From: Prolixibacteraceae bacterium
GTDB taxonomy: Bacteria > Bacteroidota > Bacteroidia > Bacteroidales > Prolixibacteraceae
Assembly (NCBI GenBank): GCA_028683385.1
Contig: JAQUIJ010000011.1
Coordinates: 1 to 64,000 of the forward strand
Reading direction: 5' to 3'
DNA: 64,000 nucleotides
A program made the translations under genes and the position numbers. The notes under the pieces are model-generated. The model was given only the letters and a program-made list of their open reading frames with translations, was not told the DNA's origin and did not search any database. Below, one piece after another: positions 17,698 through 26,503 of the stretch (positions are counted from its first letter, which is position 1; the number at the start of each line of letters is the position of its first letter).

Positions 17698-17704
17698 TTT
17701 TGAA

Positions 17705-17740
17705 ACAAAAAAACCGGTTCAGCGCCGGTTTTTTTGTTTT
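17705..17740. terminator. Bidirectional terminator between ybaK-like gene and fabI
   Basis: AAACCGG (17711-17717) pairs with CCGGTTT (17725-17731), with A-runs before and T-runs after, so it can serve both the plus-strand deacylase gene and the minus-strand fabI. Confidence 0.85.
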
Positions 17741-17756
17741 TATTGTAGAAATAAGA

Positions 17757-18629
17757 TTAATCGAAAGGGTGATCGCCGCAAGGTTCTTCATTACCGCATT
17801 CACAGTCACAGCCTAATCCTTTCTCGTATTGAGTCAGTGCCCTCATGCTCATGCCCATCGAAGAGAATCCTCCGTCGTGGAAAAGATTCTGCATGGTTAC
17901 TTTCCTCGTTAAATCGGAGAATAAAGAAATGCAATAATCGGCACATTCATCGCCTGTTGCATTGCCCAGAGGTGCCATACGTTCCGAAAAATCCATCAGT
18001 TTGTCCATTCCTTTTACTCCGCTTCCGGCAGTTGTCAGGGTTGGTGATTGCGAGATTGTATTGATACGAACGTTTCTTTCGCGGCCATAAATGTATCCGA
18101 AACTACGGGCAATCGATTCAAGTAATGCCTTTGCATCGGCCATGTCATTGTATCCGTAAAATGTGCGTTGTGCTGCAACATACGATAATGCTACAACCGA
18201 TCCCCATTGATTTATGGCGTCCATTTTTCGGGCAACCTGCAATACTTTGTGGAACGATACCGCTGATACATCCAACGTTTTTGAAAGATAACTGTAATCT
18301 AAATCACTGTAATGACGTCCTTTTCGAACGTTTGGCGACATTCCAATTGAATGCAACACGAAGTCGATTTTACCTCCAAGGGCTTCCTTCGATTGTTTGA
18401 AAAGATTTTCTAAATCTTCCACACTTGTAGCGTCAGCTTCAATAGCAATTGTGTTGCAAGCTTCAGCAAGTTGGGCGGTATCGCCCATACGCATTGCGAC
18501 TCCGGTGTTGGTTAAAGTAAACGTAGCACCTTCTTCAAAAGCACGTTGAGCAACTTTCCAGGCAATTGAATCGGCGTTCAATGCTCCAAAAATAATTCCT
18601 CTTTTGCCTTTCAGTAAATTATAAGCCAT
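17757..18629 (-). CDS. fabI: Enoyl-ACP reductase (NADH), FabI, with a cysteine-rich tail
   Basis: 290 residues. FabI performs the last reduction of each fatty acid elongation cycle. The short-chain reductase fold has GIIFGALNADSIAWKVAQ at the N-terminus for NADH, LHSIGMSPN at about 92-100, and the FabI catalytic set Tyr150 (ALSYVA), Tyr160 and Lys167 (YNDMADAK, Y-x6-K). RINTISQSPTLTTAGSG forms the substrate loop. The length exceeds E. coli FabI (262) because of a C-terminal tail with four cysteines, at 274, 276, 278 and 284, and a histidine at 287 (GLGCDCECGNEEPCGDH), which could bind a metal; I do not know a role for it. It lies downstream of the Bat operon but behind a hairpin, so it is probably transcribed separately. 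Confidence 0.93.
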   Translation of the reverse strand: MAYNLLKGKRGIIFGALNADSIAWKVAQRAFEEGATFTLTNTGVAMRMGDTAQLAEACNTIAIEADATSVEDLENLFKQSKEALGGKIDFVLHSIGMSPNVRKGRHYSDLDYSYLSKTLDVSAVSFHKVLQVARKMDAINQWGSVVALSYVAAQRTFYGYNDMADAKALLESIARSFGYIYGRERNVRINTISQSPTLTTAGSGVKGMDKLMDFSERMAPLGNATGDECADYCISLFSDLTRKVTMQNLFHDGGFSSMGMSMRALTQYEKGLGCDCECGNEEPCGDHPFD

Positions 18630-18652
18630 AGTTTAAAATTTATGAAATGAGA

Positions 18653-18692
18653 CCCGAGAATCGGGACGAATTCCCCACCTGCATTATGCAGG
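18653..18692. repeat. Two adjacent small palindromes upstream of fabI
   Basis: CCCGAGAATCGGG (18653-18665 region) and CCTGCATTATGCAGG (18678-18692 region) are consecutive perfect hairpins in the 206-nt spacer between batE and fabI. They would lie in or near the fabI leader. Confidence 0.5.
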
Positions 18693-18783
18693 CTCGTGAC
18701 CATTAAAAATCAAATTAATATTAATGAATAGATAACAACTATTACTTAAAATGGTTGCTAATTGATGCAAATTAAAACAAATT

Positions 18784-18812
18784 GCCAGTCTGATTGCGAA
18801 ATCCAGACTGGC
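18784..18812 (-). terminator. Probable terminator of the Bat operon
   Basis: GCCAGTCTG (18784-18792) and CAGACTGGC (18804-18812) form a perfect 9-bp stem just beyond the batE stop. The following minus-strand sequence AATTTGTTTTAATTTG is only a loose T-tract. Confidence 0.5.
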
Positions 18813-18835
18813 AAATCTATAAAAATGATGATTTC

Positions 18836-19585
18836 TTAAATCCGTTCGACCGATTCTGTTAGCAGCCATCCTTTGTTTCCATCGGATAAACTGATTTCGA
18901 CCCAATCGCCAATTTTGTCGGTAATTCTTACTTTTAAGCCTTCGTGGATGACAAACAAGTTGGTTCCTTTTTCAGATGGAGAGCTTTTTACTGTTACTGT
19001 AGGCTGCATCACAATGGCATAGGAATGATTGACCAACCTGCTTTTTTGTTTGGCCGCAAACGACCAGCTAAAAATGGTGAACAGAATCAGAAAGCAACCC
19101 GACCAGAATGTAATCCGTTTGACTTCGCTGGTTTTTGCAAAGAAGTAAAATCCCATCAGGATTAAAAACACGACGAAACAAATTATACTTATCACAGCCC
19201 AGGTATCGGTAGTTTGGCTGTTTACAATCGAATTCCACCACCTGATTATAAATATTCCGGGTAGTTCCTGAATCGAATCGACCACTTTCTGGTTAGCCAC
19301 CTGAAGATTAAATTCAATGTCCTGATCGTCGGGTGCTAAGAGTTTGGCCCGTTCGTAATTCAGGATTGAAAGCGTATATTGTTTGGTTTTGTAATAGGCA
19401 TTCCCGAGGTTGAAATAAACTTCAGGCGACTCGATACCAGCCATTAAAATTTGGTTATAACCATCAATTGCCTTTTGGAATTCCTCTTTGGCGTAATGTT
19501 CGTTTGCCTTCTGAATCAGATCGCTCTGTGCAAAAACTGTCGCAGTAAACAAAATCGCCAGTATTGTATAGATTATTTGTTTCAT
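18836..19585 (-). CDS. batE: BatE: TPR and SH3-domain membrane protein of the Bat operon
   Basis: 249 residues. A signal peptide (IIYTILAILFTATVFA) is followed by TPR repeats at about 22-95 (VYFNLGNAYYKTKQYTLSI), two transmembrane helices at about 135-155 and 163-182, and a C-terminal bacterial SH3-like domain (TVKSSPSEKGTNLFVIHEG ... WVEISLSDGNKGWLL). This is the BatE architecture. Bat proteins were first described as aerotolerance factors of Bacteroides fragilis and are thought to form a membrane complex; their molecular activity is not settled. It is the last Bat gene, 19 nt after batD. Confidence 0.88.
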   Translation of the reverse strand: MKQIIYTILAILFTATVFAQSDLIQKANEHYAKEEFQKAIDGYNQILMAGIESPEVYFNLGNAYYKTKQYTLSILNYERAKLLAPDDQDIEFNLQVANQKVVDSIQELPGIFIIRWWNSIVNSQTTDTWAVISIICFVVFLILMGFYFFAKTSEVKRITFWSGCFLILFTIFSWSFAAKQKSRLVNHSYAIVMQPTVTVKSSPSEKGTNLFVIHEGLKVRITDKIGDWVEISLSDGNKGWLLTESVERI

Positions 19586-19604
19586 ACTCTAAAATTTCAG
19601 TTGT

Positions 19605-21437
19605 TTACTTGATTTGCTTTTCAAAAATGCCCATTACTTTGGCAGCTCCGTCGTACACTTCTGTCATAGTTCCTGAAAATGCTGCAGGTGCATATCTGGC
19701 AAATTCACAATCGTCAATTATTTTCATTAATTCAGAAACAACATCCTGTTCTATCCCTTTTTCAAGCAGGCTAGTCGCAGCTTTCTCTCTGTTCAGATCG
19801 GCTACCGGAATGGCTAATTTATCACTTAAATAACCCCACAAAGCTTTAATTACTGCTTCGTAGAATTTTTCGGCCTGGTTACTTTTCAGGAAACCCGAAG
19901 CTTCTTTTAGCCGTTTCAAGGCTACTTTGTTTGCTCGTTTATTTTTAACTAAAGTGAGATTTTTACTTTCCTCGATCTTTTTGCGATTAAGGACATAGAA
20001 AACCGCAAATCCGATCGAACTTAGAATGAAAATACTGTAAAATTCAATGGTGCCGTAGAACGTGCTTCCTTTAGGTCTCAATTGCGATTTGTTTTGCTTG
20101 ATGTATCTGATATCTTTTCCGATCATTTTTACATCCTCTTTGGAATACGAATTGACTACCCCTGAATTCTGATCGTCTTTCCCTTTTTCGATCTTAATGT
20201 TGAATGCTTCGGTCGATTTAGTCACGAACTGGCGGGTCGAGGGATTGAAGGATACAAACTGAACTGCCGGTATCGTAAAGTTTCCGGCATATCGCGGAAT
20301 AAATAAGTATTCGAAAGTAATTGAACCGCTCATCCCGTTGTCGCTGGCCACGGTTTTGTCAGTCGTTTTTGGTTCGTAGGCTTCAAAATCCTGAGGTAAT
20401 TCAATTTTGGGCGGATTTATAAGGTTAAGGTTACCGGTTCCTGAAACGGTTAATTTCAGGGTCATTGCCTCGTTCGATTTGGCCGTAGTTTTGTCCAATG
20501 TTCCGGAAAAATTGAAATTACCAACTGCCCCGTTAAAATTAGCCGGTTGGTTTGGTAAATCTTTTACATTAATGGTCACCGGATCACTTACCACTTTTGC
20601 TTTTACAACGCGGTAGTTATCGAAAAAGTCGTCAAAGAAACCTTGTTGTTTGCGTACTCTTTGTCGAACCAGACAGGTAATTTCGAATGGATCGATGCGA
20701 ATATTTCCGGTTTGCTGAGGAAATAAAATGGTCTTTTTGAGAATACCTACCTGGTATATTTTACCATTGTAAACTTCGCGTGTGAAATTGACCTGGGTCG
20801 GAACATCAATGTCTTTGGTCCAGAATCCTTCGTACGATGGGAGTTTTACATCGTCAAACCCGTTAAGCGGAACATTCTGACTGATGTATAATTTTACAGT
20901 CGACAGAATCTGTTCGCCTTTTGATACGTTGGTTTTATCGACGGCAACCCGAACAAACAGATTGTCTTTACTAATATTTCCGGAAGGAGTATCGTCCTGC
21001 TGTTGCTGTGCATTTTGTTGTGAACCGCCTTGTTGTCCGGACGATTGTTGAGGTTGTCCTTTAACAACCTGAATGTTCAGACTATTTGACTCGTAAGTTT
21101 TTCCTCCGACTTTAATTGATGCAGGGCGTATCGAAAATTTCCCTTCTTTTTTTGCTCTAAGAATGAAAATATAGGAAAAGCTTGATGTTTGGGTTGTTTT
21201 CCCATTTATGATTTGTATGCTCGAACTTTGGGATGTGGATGGTCCCATTAAAACATCAAAATTCGACAAATCGGGCAACTGAAGGTCGGTGCCTCTTTCA
21301 TTCAGCGTAAAACCTAACCTGAATTGTTCTCCCATGGCAACCACTTCCGGTCCTTCCATGACGAATTGCGTGCTGTCGGCCATTGCCACAAGGCCAACCA
21401 GCATAAAAAACATCAATATTTTTATTTTTCTGATCAT
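19605..21437 (-). CDS. batD: BatD: oxygen-tolerance protein
   Basis: 610 residues from the ATG at 21437, which begins a proper signal peptide (MIRKIKILMFFMLVGLVAMA); the longer open frame upstream adds 42 residues without signal character. The large periplasmic part consists of immunoglobulin-like beta domains (for example QFRLGFTLNERGTDLQLPDL, VAVDKTNVSKGEQILSTVKL, LDKTTAKSNEAMTLKLTVSG), matching the BatD family. A Gln/Gly-rich linker lies at about 130-150. One transmembrane helix near 480-500 is followed by a cytoplasmic helical domain of about 100 residues that recurs in the gene at 24515. It stands between batC and batE. Confidence 0.9.
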   Translation of the reverse strand: MIRKIKILMFFMLVGLVAMADSTQFVMEGPEVVAMGEQFRLGFTLNERGTDLQLPDLSNFDVLMGPSTSQSSSIQIINGKTTQTSSFSYIFILRAKKEGKFSIRPASIKVGGKTYESNSLNIQVVKGQPQQSSGQQGGSQQNAQQQQDDTPSGNISKDNLFVRVAVDKTNVSKGEQILSTVKLYISQNVPLNGFDDVKLPSYEGFWTKDIDVPTQVNFTREVYNGKIYQVGILKKTILFPQQTGNIRIDPFEITCLVRQRVRKQQGFFDDFFDNYRVVKAKVVSDPVTINVKDLPNQPANFNGAVGNFNFSGTLDKTTAKSNEAMTLKLTVSGTGNLNLINPPKIELPQDFEAYEPKTTDKTVASDNGMSGSITFEYLFIPRYAGNFTIPAVQFVSFNPSTRQFVTKSTEAFNIKIEKGKDDQNSGVVNSYSKEDVKMIGKDIRYIKQNKSQLRPKGSTFYGTIEFYSIFILSSIGFAVFYVLNRKKIEESKNLTLVKNKRANKVALKRLKEASGFLKSNQAEKFYEAVIKALWGYLSDKLAIPVADLNREKAATSLLEKGIEQDVVSELMKIIDDCEFARYAPAAFSGTMTEVYDGAAKVMGIFEKQIK

Positions 21438-21569
21438 AGTTTTCTCCGATATTCTTTTTTGCAAAATTACGGTTCCAAATTTCAAGTTCCAAATTATGGA
21501 TTCTCCCTTCGACTGCTTCGCGCTCAGGGAGCGCAGCTTCGGTCTTCCGACTCCCGTCTCCACACTTTT
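21438..21569. repeat. batC-batD spacer with low-complexity and REP-like sequence
   Basis: The spacer has the phrase TTCCAAATTTCAAGTTCCAAA at about 21474-21495 (the same vocabulary as two other Bat spacers) and TTCGACTGCTTCGCGCTCAG near 21509, a REP-like phrase echoed at about 31909 (TTCGACTGCTTCGACAGGC). Confidence 0.45.
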
Positions 21570-22343
21570 CTACCAGTCCTTCTCAACCTTTTTCGATTCG
21601 GCTTTTAAGGCCTGCACCTTCTTTACTTTGTCCTGAATCTTTTTTTCATTATTTTCTAATGCCTGCAACATTTGTTCGGCATTTTGTTTAGAGATTTTAT
21701 TCTGTTGAGGCTGTTGCTGCTTCTGATCTTTGTTTTGTTGGTCTTTGTTTTGCTGATCCTTATTTTGTTTATCCTGATCTTTTTTCTGGTCCTTATTCTG
21801 ATCTTTTTTATCTTGATCTTTGTCCTTATCCTTGTCTTTGTTTTTGTCCTTATTCTTATCGTCTTTCTTCTTCTGATCCTGCTGCTTTTTCTTCATGTTC
21901 ATAGCATACAGCAGATTGTATTTGGTTTCCAGATCATTTGGATTGTTACGAAGTGCATCTTTGTAAGCATCTATGCTTTCATCCAGTTTATTCTTCATCA
22001 GAAGTGAATTCCCCATGTTATGAAGAGCTCTGCTTTTTTCCACTTTATTGGTAGTTTTATCGGCAATCTCCTTAAATTTTTCAGCCGATTGATCAAACTT
22101 CTTCTGTTTATATAAAGCATTAGCGAGGTTGAAATTCCATTTGGTATCATCCGGTTTTTTTTCCAGCGCTTTGAGGTATTCGATCTCAGCCTTATTGAAC
22201 TGAACCGTGTCGATGTGGCTGGTATCTTTCACCGCAGCCTCGTAGTATTTATTCCCCTGCCTGACAAATTTGCGTTCGTTTTGAGCCTGACTTGCAGCAG
22301 CCCAAACCAACAAAAACAAGATCAGTATATATTTTCGCTTCAT
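21570..22343 (-). CDS. batC: BatC: TPR protein with Lys/Asp/Gln-rich tail
   Basis: 257 residues from the ATG at 22343; the upstream in-frame start would overlap batB by 17 nt and adds MEKENRRD, which spoils the signal peptide KRKYILILFLLVWAAASQA. TPR repeats cover about 25-145 (WNFNLANALYKQKKFDQSA, ALHNMGNSLLMKNKLDESI). Then comes a striking low-complexity stretch of about 60 residues made only of K, D, Q and N (positions about 150-212), followed by a helical end. Antisense hydrophobic frames over this stretch are artefacts of the codon pattern. It starts 7 nt after batB ends. Confidence 0.87.
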   Translation of the reverse strand: MKRKYILILFLLVWAAASQAQNERKFVRQGNKYYEAAVKDTSHIDTVQFNKAEIEYLKALEKKPDDTKWNFNLANALYKQKKFDQSAEKFKEIADKTTNKVEKSRALHNMGNSLLMKNKLDESIDAYKDALRNNPNDLETKYNLLYAMNMKKKQQDQKKKDDKNKDKNKDKDKDKDQDKKDQNKDQKKDQDKQNKDQQNKDQQNKDQKQQQPQQNKISKQNAEQMLQALENNEKKIQDKVKKVQALKAESKKVEKDW

Positions 22344-22350
22344 ATCTCTT

Positions 22351-23385
22351 CTATTTTCTTTCTCCAAACAATTTGAAATTCTTCAGGTACTTGTTTTTTC
22401 GTTCAAGTATCAGATAATCAAGTAAAATCAGGAATAAGCCTAAGCCAATAAAATACTGAAACTTATCATCGTAATCAGCATAAGTCTGGGTTTCAAGCTC
22501 CGATTTTTCCATCTTATTCACTTCGCTTAATAGATTGTTTAACCCAACCTGTGCATTATTTGCCCTGATGTATGCTCCTTTCCCAGCTTCAGCAATCTTT
22601 TGAAGCATTTGCTCGTCGAGTTTGGTTACAATTGTATTTCCCTGCCTGTCTTTACGATAACTTTTTTGCCCGTTTCTGAATTCCGGAATTGGTCCGCCTT
22701 CAGGAGATCCCATTCCAATGGTATAAACTACGATTCCTTTTTTTGCTGCCTCGGATGCGGCACCAATGGCATCATCTTCATGATTTTCCCCATCGGTAAT
22801 GATGATCATGGCTTTGCTGCCTTCGAACGTTGGACTAAATGATTTTATTCCTAACTGGATGGCAGCTCCAATAGCAGTTCCCTGTGTTGGTACCATATCC
22901 GGACTAATTGAATTCAAGAATAATTTGGCAGAAACGTAGTCGGCAGTGATTGGGAGTTGAGTGTAGGCGTCGCCTGCAAAAACAATCAATCCGATTTTAT
23001 CGTTGCTCAGTTTATCAACCAGTTGTGAAATGGCTCTTTTAGCACGCTCAAGCCGGTTGGGCTGAATATCTTCTGACATCATACTGTTCGAAACGTCAAG
23101 TGCGATCATCAATTCGATTCCCTTGCGTTTTTCGGTTTTCAGTTTAGAGCCAAACTGCGGACGTGCAATACCTATAATAATGCTCGTAAGTGCCATCAAC
23201 AATACAATGAATTTTAGTATTGGCCTACCTGCACTTGCATTAGGCATCAGTATGGACATAATTTCTTTCTGTCCGAATGAGGCCAAAGCTTTCTTTCGCT
23301 TCATTCTGGAATACCAGAAAAAAACGATCATTACCGGTATGAGCAATAATGCATATAAATATTCAGGATTCGCTATTCTAAACAT
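22351..23385 (-). CDS. batB: BatB: von Willebrand factor A domain membrane protein
   Basis: 344 residues. Two N-terminal membrane helices (about 8-25, 55-75), a VWA domain and one C-terminal helix near 312-330. The metal-ion-dependent adhesion site is intact: DVSNSMMS at about 93-100, the Thr of TQGTAIG, and the Asp of ITDGENH. A cytoplasm-or-periplasm side domain carries the positively charged loop RNGQKSYRKDRQGNT. BatA and BatB probably form a VWA heteromer acting with the MoxR ATPase, as inferred for MoxR-VWA partners generally. It lies 124 nt downstream of batA, with a spacer of low-complexity sequence. Confidence 0.92.
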   Translation of the reverse strand: MFRIANPEYLYALLLIPVMIVFFWYSRMKRKKALASFGQKEIMSILMPNASAGRPILKFIVLLMALTSIIIGIARPQFGSKLKTEKRKGIELMIALDVSNSMMSEDIQPNRLERAKRAISQLVDKLSNDKIGLIVFAGDAYTQLPITADYVSAKLFLNSISPDMVPTQGTAIGAAIQLGIKSFSPTFEGSKAMIIITDGENHEDDAIGAASEAAKKGIVVYTIGMGSPEGGPIPEFRNGQKSYRKDRQGNTIVTKLDEQMLQKIAEAGKGAYIRANNAQVGLNNLLSEVNKMEKSELETQTYADYDDKFQYFIGLGLFLILLDYLILERKNKYLKNFKLFGERK

Positions 23386-23509
23386 ATGAAAAAGTTCAAA
23401 GTTTCAATTTCAAATTTCTAATTGTTCCGGGTTTCGGGTTTACGTAACACTTAACTTGCAACGCTGATTTTTATTTCCGGTGACTGGTAATTTTCTCCAT
23501 TCATCTTGA

Positions 23510-24502
23510 TCACGGGATATTCCTGAAAATAGTTGTCTTCAGGAGCATGCTCAACAGCAAGAGAAATGCGCCTGCGAGGGCATATTTCAGATACTGTTCC
23601 TCTTTTTTGCTGTATTCCTTGACATCGATTTTCGACTTTTCAAGTTTGTCTATTTCCTTGTAAATCTCGGTCAGGCTGGTGTTGTTTGTTGCTCTGAAAT
23701 ATTTTCCGTCGGTTGTTTCAGCTATTTTTTGCAAAGTGGGCTCGTCAATTTCAACTTTCATATCGCGAACCTGAACTCCAAATGGGGTTTGCATGGGGTA
23801 GGGCGCTGTGCCAATAGTTCCTATTCCAACGGTATATACTCTTATCCCGAATGTTTTAGCCAGTTCGGCGGCGGTCACCGGAGCTATTTCGCCACGGTTA
23901 TTTACTCCATCAGTTAGTAGAATAATTACTTTGCTAATGGCATTGCTTTCTTTAAGCCGGGAAACTGCTGTTGCTAAACCGTTGCCTATCGCGGTTCCGT
24001 CTTCAATCATGCCACTTTCAATATTCCTGAAAAGGTTAATTACAGTGGCGTGGTCGGTTGTGAGCGGACATTGGGTAAAGCTTTCGCCTGAAAATATGAC
24101 CAACCCAATTTTATCGTTCGGACGACCTGAAATAAATTGGGTAGCTACGTCTTTTGCTGCTTCAATTCGGTTGGGTTGGAAGTCCATGGCTAACATCGAA
24201 CTCGAAATGTCAAGCGCAATCACAATGTCGATTCCTTCGGTAGTCACATTCTGCCAGCTATTTGACGACTGTGGACGAGCCAATGCCAGTATCAGAAACG
24301 ACATGCTCGATAATAAAACTACGAAAACGCTATGGCGAAAGTAATATTTCCAGCTCTTCGGAATTTTGGCAAAACCCATGTTCGAAGAAAACTGTATGCT
24401 GGCACCCATTTTCTTTTGTTGCCAGATGTACCATGCAATCATGGGTATCAAAAGCAGAAACAGGTAGAAAAATTCGGGATTCTTATAACTCATTCCAATC
24501 AT
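23510..24502 (-). CDS. batA: BatA: von Willebrand factor A domain membrane protein
   Basis: 330 residues with the same layout as BatB: a helix at about 12-28, another near 58-74, the VWA domain, and a closing helix near 307-322. The MIDAS residues are DISSSM (about 92-97), the Thr in EDGTAIGNG and TDGVNNRG. The N-terminus FFYLFLLLIPMIAW matches the aerotolerance regulator N-terminal (BatA) family. An ATG three codons later (24493) is an equally possible start. It begins 12 nt after the preceding BatD-like gene. Confidence 0.92.
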   Translation of the reverse strand: MIGMSYKNPEFFYLFLLLIPMIAWYIWQQKKMGASIQFSSNMGFAKIPKSWKYYFRHSVFVVLLSSMSFLILALARPQSSNSWQNVTTEGIDIVIALDISSSMLAMDFQPNRIEAAKDVATQFISGRPNDKIGLVIFSGESFTQCPLTTDHATVINLFRNIESGMIEDGTAIGNGLATAVSRLKESNAISKVIILLTDGVNNRGEIAPVTAAELAKTFGIRVYTVGIGTIGTAPYPMQTPFGVQVRDMKVEIDEPTLQKIAETTDGKYFRATNNTSLTEIYKEIDKLEKSKIDVKEYSKKEEQYLKYALAGAFLLLLSMLLKTTIFRNIP

Positions 24503-24514
24503 TGTTTCATTCGG

Positions 24515-25522
24515 TTATTTTACATCTTTTATTTCTTCCGCAGATCCTTCTTGCGATTCAACTGCTGTCTTTTCAGGAGCTTTCATTTCTTCTTTTTTTG
24601 TTTGATTGACGAAAAAATAGGCATTCATTAATGTCAGATTGTTGTCGTCGGTCAGCGGTGTGTATTTGGCAAACTTTACCAAATCTGCCAAGCTCAGAAT
24701 GTGCTGAAGCTGATCGCGAGTTTTTTCGTCGCACAATGATTTTTGCTGCTTAAAAATACCGATTGTTTCGCTTGATGTCTGTTCCATGGCCGGAATGTCG
24801 AACCGGTTCTGAATGTATGTTCGGATGGTATCAGAAACTTCGGAATAATATTGCTTAATTTTTTCCTGTTGCCATAATTTTTGAGTTTTAATCCGGTCGA
24901 GTTCGCGCAAAGCTACAACGTGAGCCGGTTCTGCCGGTTTTTCAGGCTTGACAAACAGAGGAACATTCTTTTTCTTCCAGCGGATGTAGTAGAAAATGAA
25001 AAAGATAATAGCTGCCAGCAGGATAATTGCCAATATGTAAGGCATTACTTCCTTTAACGTAACAGGCGCTGCGTAAACAGTTTTAATGTCAACTGGTCCT
25101 TTGGTCGTGTCTATTTTCATCCCATGCACCTGAAACATCAATTCTCTGGTAGCTGCCGAATCCAACAGTTGTCCGTTTTTCATCCTGAAATAGAACGGTG
25201 GAATCTGGTGCCGGCCACTGTCAAACGAAGTAATTAAAAGACTTTGAGTCAGTCTTACACGATCTTTGTCATCTAGCTTGAACGTGTCAATTTTTGAACG
25301 ATTGACCACTTCAATCTTAGAACTGAACGTGTCGGGTATCTGCGGAAACTGAACATTGAGATCTTTTGGTTTCTCGATTTCGAGCAGCATTTTAAGCTGG
25401 TCGCCAATGAGAATATGCGTTGAGTCGATACTTGCCTTAACCGTGACTTGTTGTGCCTGAAGCGTATGAATACTCCCTGAAAGCAAAACAAAAAGTACGA
25501 CGTATAACAAACTTTGCTTCAT
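24515..25522 (-). CDS. Bat-operon membrane protein, BatD-like/DUF4381-like
   Basis: 335 residues from the ATG at 25522; a GTG seven codons upstream overlaps the DUF58 gene and is less likely. After a signal peptide (QSLLYVVLFVLLSGSIHTLQA) it has a periplasmic beta domain (VKASIDSTHILIGDQLKML, a BatD-like opening), one transmembrane helix near 160-180 (ILAIILLAAIIFFIFYYIRW), and a cytoplasmic helical domain (ALRELDRIKTQKLWQQ ... KQYYSEVSDTIRTYIQNRF) of the sort found at the C-terminus of BatD. It occupies the usual place between DUF58 and batA in Bacteroidota and probably belongs to the Bat complex. The last 25 residues are acidic and disordered. Confidence 0.8.
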   Translation of the reverse strand: MKQSLLYVVLFVLLSGSIHTLQAQQVTVKASIDSTHILIGDQLKMLLEIEKPKDLNVQFPQIPDTFSSKIEVVNRSKIDTFKLDDKDRVRLTQSLLITSFDSGRHQIPPFYFRMKNGQLLDSAATRELMFQVHGMKIDTTKGPVDIKTVYAAPVTLKEVMPYILAIILLAAIIFFIFYYIRWKKKNVPLFVKPEKPAEPAHVVALRELDRIKTQKLWQQEKIKQYYSEVSDTIRTYIQNRFDIPAMEQTSSETIGIFKQQKSLCDEKTRDQLQHILSLADLVKFAKYTPLTDDNNLTLMNAYFFVNQTKKEEMKAPEKTAVESQEGSAEEIKDVK

Positions 25523-25535
25523 CTGAAAATTATTT

Positions 25536-26408
25536 TTATCCACGTTTTTTAAAGAGGCTGATCAATGATTTTACATAGTCGTGGTTGGTGCTTATACTCA
25601 CATAATCTACCCGGCTTCTTTTAAAGCTGTTATCAAGTTGTACTGAAAGATCTTTCCACCATTTTCGGTATATCGATCTGGCCATCCGGTCGGAAGTATC
25701 GACCCAGGTATAACTGCCTGTTTCAGCATCTTTCAGTTTGATCATCCCAATGTTGGGCAGTTGAGTTTCGCGCTCATCGTAAATACGCAAAGCCACCACA
25801 TCGTGCCGGTTATTGGCAATCGACAGTGCATTTTCCAGATTATCTTCTTTTTGAATAAAGTCGGAAATCACAAAGGCAGTGCACCGTTTCTTAATGGCAT
25901 TGGTAAAATATCTGATAGCTCCTGAAATGTCGGTTCCACGAGCTTGAGGCTCAAAATCAATTAATTCGCTGATGATCCGCAGGATGTGGCTTCGTCCTTT
26001 TTTTGGGGGAATAAATTTTTCAATCCGATTGGAAAAGAAAATAACCCCAATTTTGTCGTTGTTCTGAATGGCTGAAAATGCCAGAACTGCCGCGATTTCG
26101 GTTACAATATTCTTTTTCAGCTTATCCATCGACCCAAATTCGCGCGATCCGCTAACATCGATCAACAGCATCACAGTCAATTCGCGTTCTTCTTCGTATA
26201 TTTTTACGAACGGCTTATTGTAACGGGCAGTCACATTCCAGTCGATGTTACGAATATCATCGCCAAACTGGTATTCACGAACCTCACTGAAGGCCATCCC
26301 ACGTCCTTTGAATGCACTGTGGTACTCACCCGCAAAAATATTGCGGCTCAATCCACGTGTTTTTATTTCAATTTTTCGGACTCGTTTTAAAAGTTCGCTT
26401 GTTTCCAT
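25536..26408 (-). CDS. DUF58 protein (MoxR-associated, VWA-like)
   Basis: 290 residues. The DUF58 core is clear: GRGMAFSEVREYQFGDDIR, then NIDWNVTARYNKPFVKIYEE, and a degenerate VWA domain with LLIDVSGSREFGS and AFVISDFIQKEDNLENAL. DUF58 proteins almost always stand next to MoxR ATPases and are presumed to deliver substrates or act as adaptors. It is the second gene of the operon, 95 nt after moxR; the spacer carries the low-complexity phrase AAGTTTCAAATTTCAAGTTT. Confidence 0.92.
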   Translation of the reverse strand: METSELLKRVRKIEIKTRGLSRNIFAGEYHSAFKGRGMAFSEVREYQFGDDIRNIDWNVTARYNKPFVKIYEEERELTVMLLIDVSGSREFGSMDKLKKNIVTEIAAVLAFSAIQNNDKIGVIFFSNRIEKFIPPKKGRSHILRIISELIDFEPQARGTDISGAIRYFTNAIKKRCTAFVISDFIQKEDNLENALSIANNRHDVVALRIYDERETQLPNIGMIKLKDAETGSYTWVDTSDRMARSIYRKWWKDLSVQLDNSFKRSRVDYVSISTNHDYVKSLISLFKKRG

Positions 26409-26503
26409 TTATATAAGTTCCAAGTTTCAAATTTCAAGTTTCAAATTTGTTGCGAGTCCCGAGTTAAACTCTTAACACGCATCCCGTAACTCGCATCGTT
26501 TCG

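Noticed and set aside
17675-18064. 129-codon plus-strand frame over the 3' half of fabI
   Set aside because: Antisense shadow of a clear fabI gene and crosses the bidirectional terminator.
21672-22007. Plus-strand frame coding for a very hydrophobic protein
   Set aside because: It is the antisense reading of the Lys/Asp/Gln-rich tail of batC; the Leu/Ile/Phe bias is a by-product of those codons.
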